NCBI GenBank assembly: GCA_030840665.1
Contig: JAVEEB010000325.1
Span: 1 to 5,139, forward strand
Length of the DNA stretch: 5,139 nt
Source of the DNA: Frankiaceae bacterium
Lineage (GTDB): Bacteria; Actinomycetota; Actinomycetes; JAVEEB01
Reading direction: 5' to 3'
Positions 1 through 5,139 of the stretch are shown here, one piece after another (within the stretch, counting starts at the first letter, position 1; each line of letters starts with the position of its first letter). Below the pieces are notes generated by a model, which was not told the origin of the DNA, searched no databases, and saw only the letters and a program-made list of their open reading frames with translations. A program made the translations under genes and the position numbers.

Positions 1-243
1 GCGGAGGGCGACGTCCGGTACGTCGTCACCTTCACCCGCCACTCGGACCTGGCCGCCACGAGAATGCTCGACGACATCAAGGGCCCCAAGAAACTCGCCG
101 CAAGGCTGGTCGGATTCGACGGTGCCTACCTGCGCTTCGCCGGAGAGCTGCGCATCGAGCATTACCGGGGTGAGCAGCTCGTGGACAGCCACACCGATGA
201 CGCGCTGTGGGAACTGATGTATTTCGGCAAGGCCCGGCCCTGA
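1..243 (+). CDS. 3' end of an unrecognised protein-coding gene
   Basis: Frame 1 is open from the window edge to a TGA at 241-243, giving the last 80 residues of a protein whose start lies to the left. Codon third positions are nearly all G or C, as expected for a real gene in this genome, so I trust it although no start is present. The tail reads as mixed alpha/beta soluble protein: a strand-like YVVTFT near the beginning, a basic helix (KGPKKLAARL), two further strand-like stretches (GAYLRFAGELRIEHY and GEQLVDSH) and the ending ALWELMYFGKARP. There is no membrane segment. I do not recognise the family and assign no function. It lies 46 bases upstream of the reductase gene on the same strand, so readthrough is possible, but a candidate promoter sits in that gap. 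Confidence 0.75.
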   Translation, partial: AEGDVRYVVTFTRHSDLAATRMLDDIKGPKKLAARLVGFDGAYLRFAGELRIEHYRGEQLVDSHTDDALWELMYFGKARP

Positions 244-277
244 ATTCGAGCCGCGACAAGACGGGCATTCACCGGCA

Positions 278-283
278 TAGAGT
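278..283 (+). promoter_or_regulatory. Candidate -10 box for a leaderless transcript of the reductase
   Basis: TAGAGT fits the actinobacterial TANNNT -10 pattern and is followed by six bases (GCGCGC) and then the A of the ATG at 290. A start at the usual distance would fall on the A of the start codon. Nothing purine-rich resembling a Shine-Dalgarno site lies in front of that ATG, which agrees with leaderless translation, a common mode in actinobacteria. A GCGACA at 253-258 could be a -35, but its 19-base spacing is poor. This is inference from spacing and motif only. Confidence 0.45.
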
Positions 284-289
284 GCGCGC

Positions 290-1075
290 ATGGAATCAGG
301 CGGGCTCACGGGACAGGTCGCGGTCATCACGGGGTGCGGTTCCGAATCGGGCATCGGCTTCGCGGTCGCGCGGGCGCTGGGCAACGCGGGCGCAGCCGTC
401 GTCATCGGCTCCACCACGGCCCGCATCGCCGACCGGGTGGCGACGCTGGGCGCGGAAGGCGTGGACGCGGTCGGCGTCGTCGGCGACCTCACCGACCCCG
501 CGGCGGCGCGCGCACTCGTCGATGCGGCGATGCAGCGACACGGTCGCGTGGACATGCTCGTCAACAACGCCGGCATGGTGTCGCAAGCGTCCGGCTGGGA
601 CGCGGACGGCCTCGTCGAGCAGTTGGTTCTCGCCGACTGGACCGCCGGCCTCGCCCGCAATCTCACGACGGCGTTCCTGATGACGGCGGCCGTCGTGCCG
701 CTCATGCGCGCGGCCGGTTACGGCCGCATCGTCAACGTGTCCTCGACAACCGGCCCCGTCGCCGCCATGCCGGGCCAGTCGCTGTACTCGGCAGCGAAGG
801 CCGGACTGGTCGGTCTCACGCGGGCCGTCGCGCTGGAGGTCGCCCTCGCCGGGATCACCGTGAACGCGGTGGCCCCCGGCTGGATCGACACCGGATCCGC
901 CACCGACGCGGAACGGTCCGCGGGCCGCGCGACGCCCCTCGGACGGTCGGGCCGCGCCGATGAGGTCGCTGCACTCGTCCGTGCTCTGTGCGACCCGCAG
1001 CTGTCCTATGTCACCGGCCAGCTCGTCGTCGTCGACGGCGGCAACTCGGTGATCGAGGACAAGAGCGCGCTCTGA
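290..1075 (+). CDS. Short-chain dehydrogenase/reductase (SDR, FabG-like)
   Basis: A 261-residue classical SDR, the usual length for an NAD(P)(H)-dependent oxidoreductase that interconverts an alcohol and a carbonyl in the cytoplasm. The Rossmann glycine motif is TGCGSESGIG (residues 14-23), D66 in GDLTD is the adenine-contacting position, NNAG is at 92-95, and the catalytic set is N124, S152, Y166 and K170 (YSAAK). The C-terminal part has the family's PGWIDT (196-201) and the closing GQLVVVDGG (243-251). No acidic residue ends the second strand (IGSTTAR, 39-45), which suggests NADP(H) rather than NAD(H); this is inference. The ATG at 290 places the glycine motif at the normal distance from the N-terminus. 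The substrate cannot be read: many such proteins are annotated FabG, but nothing here shows a role in fatty acid synthesis. The gene ends 9 bases from the convergent aminotransferase. Confidence 0.93.
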   Translation: MESGGLTGQVAVITGCGSESGIGFAVARALGNAGAAVVIGSTTARIADRVATLGAEGVDAVGVVGDLTDPAAARALVDAAMQRHGRVDMLVNNAGMVSQASGWDADGLVEQLVLADWTAGLARNLTTAFLMTAAVVPLMRAAGYGRIVNVSSTTGPVAAMPGQSLYSAAKAGLVGLTRAVALEVALAGITVNAVAPGWIDTGSATDAERSAGRATPLGRSGRADEVAALVRALCDPQLSYVTGQLVVVDGGNSVIEDKSAL

Positions 1076-1084
1076 CACCGAAGC

Positions 1085-2500
1085 TCAGTGCGTAAATAGT
1101 TCGGCGACCGCCGCCTCGAAGGCGGCGGTGTGCCGATCGACGTCCGCATCGGTCGTCGCCGGGCACATGAGCGCCATGTTGTGGAACGGCGTGAGCAGCA
1201 CCCCGGAGTTGGCTAGGCGCACGTGCAGGTAGTCCTCGAGCTCCGCATCCGCGGCCGCCGCGGACGCGCCGCCGGTGCGCGGGGCCGGCGTCGCGAACCG
1301 GTACTCGGCCCGCGCCCCCAGTTGCACGACCGACCACGGCACGTCGTACCGGTCGATGACTCCCTGGACGCCGGCGGTGAAGCGCGTCGCGCGTGCCGTC
1401 ATGAAGGCGAACGCCTCCTCCGTCAGCACGTCGGCCAGGGTCGCGCGCGCCGCCGCCAGCGACAGCGCGTTGCCCGCGAGCGTCCCGCCGACCCCGCCGA
1501 CGTCAACGAGGTCGCTGCCCTCGTCCGCCTCGATCCGCTCGGCGAGCGATCGCGTCAGCCCGTACGCGCCGATCGGAATCCCGCCACCGATGCTCTTGCC
1601 GATCGTCACCACGTCCGGATCGAGCGACCACGCCGCGGTGCAGCCGCCCGGGCCGGCCGACAGCGTGTGCGTCTCGTCGATGACGAGCAGCGCACCGTTC
1701 TGGGTGCACAGCCTCCGCAGCGCCTCGTGGTAGCCGGGGTCCGGCAGCACGATGCCGATGTTGGTGAGGGCCGGCTCCATGAGCACGGCGGCAACGTCGC
1801 CGTACGACAGCTCACGTTCCAGCGCCGCGACGTCGTTGAACTCGACGACGCGCGTGGTCGTCGTCGGATCGACCGCGGCACCGACGTTGCCGGCACGTGA
1901 GACCGGACCGTCGGGTCCAAGCGTGACGAACGTCTCGTCGACAGTGCCGTGATAGCTGTACGACGCCACCAGGATCCGCGGACGGCCCGTCACTTGGCGG
2001 GCCATACGCAGCACCCACCGGTTCGCGTCGGTCGCCGTGAGCGAGAACGACCACACGCGCGACCCGAACCGCCGCGACAGTTCCGCCCCGACCGCGGCGG
2101 CGTCCTCGGTCGGCATCATCATGGCGGCGCCGCCGAGGTCCTCCAGGCGCCGGCGTACGGCGGCCACGGTCGCTGCCGGCGAGTGCCCCGCCATCGCGCC
2201 GGTGTCACCGAGGGCGAAGTCGACGTACTCGCGGCCGTCCACGTCCGTCACGTGCGCGCCGCGGGCCGTCGCGACCTGCAGCGGGAAGCCGCCGGCCGCC
2301 TTGTTCATCCACGTCATCGGCACACCGCCGAACAGGTGCTCGCGGCCGGCCTGGTGAGCGGCAAGGGACAGCGGATGCTCGGCCGCGAAGCGCGCCTTTT
2401 CCCGTGCGAGCAGGGCGCGCAACCGGCTGCGGTCAATGGCCGAGTCGGGGGCCGATGTGCCGGACGGGTTCGCGGTTGCCGTCATCGGCGGGCCTGCCAT
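1085..2500 (-). CDS. Class III (GSA-aminomutase-like) PLP aminotransferase
   Basis: A 471-residue fold-type I, pyridoxal-phosphate-dependent enzyme expected to move an amino group between an amino acid or amine and a keto compound. Visible landmarks are DVDGREYVDFALGD (86-99), GHSP (105-108), MPTEDA (129-134), YSYHGTVDE (181-189, the aromatic-His-Gly that covers the cofactor ring), MEPALTNIG (241-249), IDETHTLSAGPGG (274-286, with D275 contacting the PLP nitrogen), and TIGKSIGGG (299-307) with K302 as the likely Schiff-base lysine. T340 in GGTLAGN is the phosphate contact from the partner subunit. The order and spacing match glutamate-1-semialdehyde aminomutase relatives. The usual SGTEA phosphate motif is replaced by LTATDANR (154-161), so it is unlikely to be a true HemL. 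I recall TATDANR in an uncharacterised aminotransferase subgroup, from memory only. The start is uncertain: ATG 2500 has GAAGAGAG directly against it, while ATG 2485 (residue 6) has a weak GGCAGG seven bases away. It lies 25 bases after the HD-domain gene. Confidence 0.92.
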   Translation of the reverse strand: MAGPPMTATANPSGTSAPDSAIDRSRLRALLAREKARFAAEHPLSLAAHQAGREHLFGGVPMTWMNKAAGGFPLQVATARGAHVTDVDGREYVDFALGDTGAMAGHSPAATVAAVRRRLEDLGGAAMMMPTEDAAAVGAELSRRFGSRVWSFSLTATDANRWVLRMARQVTGRPRILVASYSYHGTVDETFVTLGPDGPVSRAGNVGAAVDPTTTTRVVEFNDVAALERELSYGDVAAVLMEPALTNIGIVLPDPGYHEALRRLCTQNGALLVIDETHTLSAGPGGCTAAWSLDPDVVTIGKSIGGGIPIGAYGLTRSLAERIEADEGSDLVDVGGVGGTLAGNALSLAAARATLADVLTEEAFAFMTARATRFTAGVQGVIDRYDVPWSVVQLGARAEYRFATPAPRTGGASAAAADAELEDYLHVRLANSGVLLTPFHNMALMCPATTDADVDRHTAAFEAAVAELFTH

Positions 2501-2525
2501 CTCTCTTCGTGGAGAACCGAGTGAA

Positions 2526-3164
2526 CTACTCGGGCCATTGTGAGCCGAGGATGATCTCTACGAAGTCCTGGCGGGTGAAGCCGGGGACGAAGTGCGCCAG
2601 AACGTCGTCGTTCATCGTGCCGAAGGTGGTGTCCGGGCGGTCCTTCATGCCGTCGGTGAAGGCTTGGAGGATGTTCTGTTTGAAGTTCGGTCGTTCGTGT
2701 GCCGCGGTGACTGCGTCGATGTCGTCGGTCTTGATTTCCTCGAGGGCGAGGCCGAGTACGTCGGTCTCGACACCGGCGGTGACGAGGGCCACCTCGGGTT
2801 GGAGGTGCTCGGCGATTCCGGGTGTGGTGTGTAGTGCGATACCGAGCCACACGGCATGCGCCTCCCTCTCGCTGCGACCGTGCGCGAGGACGAAGTCTCG
2901 GGCCAGGTCCGCGCCGTCGATCTCGAAACGCTGGTCGGTACGCCGGTAGCGCTCAGTGAGGCCGAGGTCGTGAAACATCGCCCCGACGTAGAGCAATTCC
3001 GGGTCCGGGTGCAAACCCCGGTGCCGGCCCTTGAGGCTGCCGAAGAGGTAAACGCGTCGCGAGTGGTTGAACAGGACGGGTGTCGCGGCTTCGCGGACGA
3101 GTTCGGTGGCCTCGCGGACCATCGCGGTGTCCGGGATCGTGATCCCGGCGATCGTCTCGATCAT
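2526..3164 (-). CDS. HD-domain protein, cyanamide-hydratase-like metal hydrolase
   Basis: A 212-residue protein starting MIETIAG. The HD superfamily metal-binding set is visible: H34 in FNHSRRVYLFG (32-42), the H65-D66 doublet in GAMFHDLGL (61-69), and D135 in GVETDVLGL (131-139). H112 in IALHTT is a further candidate ligand. The HSRRVYLFG and FHDLGL arrangement resembles proteins annotated as cyanamide hydratase or HD-domain hydrolase, rather than the longer (p)ppGpp or dNTP hydrolases. The substrate is unknown. The family binds divalent metal and acts in the cytoplasm; no signal or membrane segment is visible. An in-frame start 75 bases further up (3239) exists, but ATG 3164 is chosen because a perfect AAAGGAG sits seven bases before it and the added N-terminus would not look like protein. 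It is the first gene of a probable two-gene operon with the aminotransferase. Its GC is somewhat lower than the aminotransferase's. Confidence 0.88.
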   Translation of the reverse strand: MIETIAGITIPDTAMVREATELVREAATPVLFNHSRRVYLFGSLKGRHRGLHPDPELLYVGAMFHDLGLTERYRRTDQRFEIDGADLARDFVLAHGRSEREAHAVWLGIALHTTPGIAEHLQPEVALVTAGVETDVLGLALEEIKTDDIDAVTAAHERPNFKQNILQAFTDGMKDRPDTTFGTMNDDVLAHFVPGFTRQDFVEIILGSQWPE

Positions 3165-3171
3165 GAAACGA

Positions 3172-3178
3172 CTCCTTT
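3172..3178 (-). promoter_or_regulatory. Strong ribosome binding site that fixes the HD-gene start
   Basis: On the - strand this reads AAAGGAG, a near-perfect Shine-Dalgarno sequence, with seven bases (TCGTTTC) between it and the ATG at 3164. It decides the start against the longer open frame beginning at 3239. It is the only strong ribosome binding site I see in the window. Confidence 0.85.
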
Positions 3179-3294
3179 GGGTGGACGGTGTCGCCCGAGT
3201 GAGGTTTTCGCCGGGAGCAACCGGATGGGGGCGAACCACCAGCTATCAGTCTGCGCGGTTGGCGGTGGCGCGGTCCCATCCAGCTGACCGAACG
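3179..3294 (-). other. Non-coding region upstream of the HD/aminotransferase pair
   Basis: This stretch lies between the hairpin and the HD-gene ribosome binding site and should hold the promoter of the two-gene unit. I looked for a -35/-10 pair on the - strand and found no convincing one. The best AT-rich spots are a CTGATAGCT around 3241-3249 and GAAAACCT around 3202-3209, and neither has a properly spaced partner. No riboswitch-like structure or clear operator palindrome is apparent. Open frames crossing it have poor composition and I leave them out. Confidence 0.4.
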
Positions 3295-3332
3295 ACTAAG
3301 GGCTCCAGCGCGGAGGCGCTGGAGCCCTTAGT
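3295..3332 (-). terminator. 17-bp perfect hairpin, probable terminator after tRNA-fMet
   Basis: A 17-base arm (3295-3311) pairs perfectly with 3316-3332 around a four-base loop (3312-3315). The stem is about two-thirds GC. It begins 17 bases after the tRNA 3' end and lies before the HD gene, the right place to end tRNA and any UPF0182 readthrough transcript. Reading on the - strand the hairpin is followed by CGTTCGG, which is not a U-tract, so it would be a U-poor terminator of a kind described in actinobacteria. A run of four T (3332-3335) follows it only on the + strand, where there is no gene to terminate. Confidence 0.7.
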
Positions 3333-3348
3333 TTTGTCGATCTTCTTT

Positions 3349-3423
<75 letters not shown>

Positions 3424-3435
3424 TCGGTAGGTAGG

Positions 3436-3464
3436 ACTCTACAGACGCACGTCGGCAGCGGCAA
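3436..3464 (-). promoter_or_regulatory. Promoter of the initiator tRNA
   Basis: On the - strand, TTGCCG (3459-3464) and TAGAGT (3436-3441) are separated by exactly 17 bases, a good housekeeping-sigma arrangement with a -35 close to TTGACA and a TANNNT -10. Transcription would start near 3429, leaving a leader of about six bases for RNase P to remove before the tRNA 5' end at 3423. The element fits entirely in the short gap after the UPF0182 stop, so the tRNA need not rely on readthrough. Confidence 0.7.
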
Positions 3465-3471
3465 CCCGGGG

Positions 3472-5139
3472 CTACCCGGAGCTGGACCCAGTCGGTGACG
3501 GGCTCAAAGACGCAGTCAGTCTCGTCACCGCTGCCGCCTCCGCGTGGACCCGCTTCTGTGCGAGTCCGTAGGCGGCGAAATCACCGTCGCGCAGGGCCTT
3601 GTCCGCGTCAGCCAATGCCGCATTGAGGTTGGCCACCGCCTGAGGCAGCGTCTCGGTGATCGGCGGCCCGGTCGTGGACGACGACGGCGAGGGCGTCGAC
3701 GGCGATGGTGACGGCGAGGCGGTGTCCGTCGGTGTCGGTGTGGTCGACGGCGGCGTGGTGGTGCCGCCGGTCCCTGGTGGCACCGTCACGGTCGTTGCGC
3801 TCTGCAAGGCGGCCGCCAGCGTGTTACCGAACCCGACCTGGTCCCCGAACAGCACGCCGACCTTGCTCAGGATCGGGAAGGAGCTGCCGGCCGTGGCCTG
3901 CGTGTAATACGGCTGGACGTACAGGAGGCCGCTCGAGACAGGGAGCGTCAGGAGGTTGCCGTACACCACCTGCGAGTTGCCGGTCCGAAGGCCCAGCAGG
4001 CCGGAGCTGACCTGTTGCGCGGCGTCCATCGTGCTGCGCACCTGTTGAGGCCCGGAGATCGTCGTGTTCGCCGGTAACTCGATCATGCGGATCTTGCCGT
4101 AGTCGCCGGGGTCGCTGCTCACTGAGACGAACGCGGCGAGGTTGGTGCGTGATTTCGGCACCAACGCCGTCGTCAGCGAGAACGTGGGGTGGTCCTGACC
4201 CGGCATCTGCAGCATCAAATAGAACGGCGGCTGGTCGGGCGCGACGATGCCGTCGGTCGAGGTCGACGTGCCCGGCTCCCGCGGCACTTCCCAGTTGTTC
4301 TGGTTGGCGTAGAACGTGCCCGGGTTGGTCACGTGATACGTCGCGAGCACGTCGCGCTGCACCTTGAACAGGTCTTCCGGGTAGCGGACGTGCGCGAGCA
4401 GATCGGTGGACATGTCGCTCTTGGGGCTGACGGTGTTGGGGTACGCGTGCTCCCACACCTTGAGCACGGGATCGGTCTGGTCCCATTCGTAGAGCCTGAC
4501 CGTTCCGTCGTACGCGTCGACGGTCGCCTTCACCGAGTTGCGGATGTAGTTGACCTGGTCGTTCGCCTCGCGGCTGATGGCCGCCTTGCCGCTCAACGCG
4601 TCGGCCGTGACGTCCCCGAGCCGCTTCTTGGCCGAGTACGGGTAACCGTCGCTGGTCGTGTAGCCATCGACGATCCACAGCACGCGGCCGTCCACCACGG
4701 CCGGGTAGGGGTCGCCGTCGAGTTGCAGCCAGGGTGCCGCCGCCTGGACGCGCTTGCGGGGTTCCCGGTCGTACAAGATCTTCGAGTCCCCGTTGACACT
4801 GCTGGAGAGCAGGATGTTGGTGTCACCGAGCTTGATGGCGTACGCGAGACGGTTGATGGCGCCGCCGAGCGGCACACCGCCACTGCCCGCGTACGTCGTC
4901 TTCTTCGGGTCGACGCCGGCCGCATCGGACAGGTAGTCGATCTCGGAATCCGTCGAGCCACCGACGATCGAGTAGTCGGGGGAGCTCTCACCGAAGTAGA
5001 TGCGCGGCTCGAACGGAGGCAAGGTGCCGGTCGGCGGCACGTCCTTTTCCAGGTAGTCCGGCTCGCCGCCCGGCACGGTAACACTGTCGGCCGCGGCAGC
5101 AACAACACCGATGCCGTGTGTGTAGGTCACGTGCTGGTT
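3472..5139 (-). CDS. UPF0182 (COG1615) family membrane protein, C-terminal part
   Basis: The last 555 residues of a gene that begins beyond the right edge. The open frame continues past the GTG at 5130 to the edge (NQHVTYTHG), so that GTG is an internal valine codon. The stop is TAG at 3472-3474. The segment NQHVTYTHGIGVVAA, then PPTGTLPPFEPRIYFGE, LSSSVNGDSKILYDREP, APWLQLDGDPYPAVVDG, RLYEWDQTDPVLKVWE, HVRYPEDLFKVQRDVLATYHV and YVQPYYTQA follow the pattern of UPF0182 proteins of actinobacteria. Whole members are usually about 900-1000 residues with several N-terminal membrane helices; none of those helices is in this window. After the conserved domain comes a Pro/Thr/Ser-rich linker (residues about 454-498 of the visible part), then a charged helix-forming stretch (NLNAALADADKALRDGDFAAYG) and a Ser/Gly-rich end. 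The family's molecular function is not established to my knowledge. Confidence 0.93.
   Translation of the reverse strand, partial: NQHVTYTHGIGVVAAAADSVTVPGGEPDYLEKDVPPTGTLPPFEPRIYFGESSPDYSIVGGSTDSEIDYLSDAAGVDPKKTTYAGSGGVPLGGAINRLAYAIKLGDTNILLSSSVNGDSKILYDREPRKRVQAAAPWLQLDGDPYPAVVDGRVLWIVDGYTTSDGYPYSAKKRLGDVTADALSGKAAISREANDQVNYIRNSVKATVDAYDGTVRLYEWDQTDPVLKVWEHAYPNTVSPKSDMSTDLLAHVRYPEDLFKVQRDVLATYHVTNPGTFYANQNNWEVPREPGTSTSTDGIVAPDQPPFYLMLQMPGQDHPTFSLTTALVPKSRTNLAAFVSVSSDPGDYGKIRMIELPANTTISGPQQVRSTMDAAQQVSSGLLGLRTGNSQVVYGNLLTLPVSSGLLYVQPYYTQATAGSSFPILSKVGVLFGDQVGFGNTLAAALQSATTVTVPPGTGGTTTPPSTTPTPTDTASPSPSPSTPSPSSSTTGPPITETLPQAVANLNAALADADKALRDGDFAAYGLAQKRVHAEAAAVTRLTASLSPSPTGSSSG
3646..3780 (-). 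repeat. Low-complexity Pro/Thr/Ser linker coding repeat
   Basis: Inside the UPF0182 gene this stretch encodes a tail rich in TTPPSTTPTPTDT and SPSPSPSTPSPSSS. The DNA shows imperfect short repeats of a GACGGCGA-like unit on the + strand (for example 3683-3690 and 3710-3717). Such a linker is probably disordered and would tether the C-terminal helical segment. Slippage could vary its length between strains. Confidence 0.7.

Noticed and set aside
1063..1072. Perfect palindrome GAGCGCGCTC at the SDR 3' end as an operator
   Set aside because: It lies in the last codons of the SDR gene, far from any promoter, and a 10-base GC palindrome is expected by chance in such DNA.
296..1078. A 260-codon open frame on the - strand opposite the SDR gene
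   Set aside because: It is a mirror of the SDR coding frame caused by high GC. Its translation is rich in Arg, Gly and His without any family motif, while the + strand carries every SDR landmark.
1223..1900. A 225-codon + strand open frame opposite the aminotransferase
   Set aside because: It has an Arg-rich, motif-free translation typical of an antisense shadow. The opposite strand encodes a clear aminotransferase.
3165..3239. A 25-residue N-terminal extension of the HD protein
   Set aside because: The extension covers the ribosome binding site and has non-protein-like composition. The AAAGGAG seven bases before ATG 3164 settles the start.
3824..4678. A 284-codon - strand open frame inside the UPF0182 gene
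   Set aside because: It is in another frame of the same strand, Arg/His/Gly-rich and without motifs. The UPF0182 frame has family-specific sequence throughout.
5128..5130. GTG at 5130 as the start of the UPF0182-type gene
   Set aside because: The frame stays open to the window edge and the residues before it (NQH) continue the conserved NxHxxYTHG pattern. The gene is therefore cut by the window and does not start here.

Overview
The window is high-GC DNA with codon third positions almost always G or C, no CCA encoded on its tRNA, TANNNT-type -10 boxes and a UPF0182 membrane-protein gene. Together these point to an actinobacterium (Actinomycetota); I cannot place the genus. No phage, insertion sequence, CRISPR array or integrase is visible, so this looks like ordinary chromosome.

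Layout, left to right: (1) the 3' end of an unrecognised + strand gene (1-243); (2) a complete + strand short-chain dehydrogenase/reductase (290-1075), probably read from its own leaderless promoter; (3) converging on it after only 9 bases, a - strand pair: an HD-domain protein resembling the cyanamide-hydratase type (2526-3164, first in the pair) and a fold-type I, class III aminotransferase of the glutamate-1-semialdehyde-aminomutase-like group (1085-2500); (4) a 130-base leader region and a strong 17-bp hairpin (3295-3332); (5) an initiator tRNA-fMet(CAT) on the - strand (3350-3423) with a good promoter of its own; (6) the C-terminal 555 residues of a UPF0182 family membrane protein on the - strand (3472-5139), whose N-terminal membrane part lies beyond the right edge.

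How the genes work together: the HD-domain gene and the aminotransferase are 25 bases apart on one strand and are probably one transcript, so they may act on related nitrogen-containing small molecules. The convergent reductase could belong to the same chemistry, but only position suggests this. The tRNA and UPF0182 genes look like conserved housekeeping neighbours. I found no clear undescribed multi-gene system. The items most worth a second look are the HD/aminotransferase pair, the altered phosphate-binding motif of the aminotransferase, and the probable leaderless start of the reductase.
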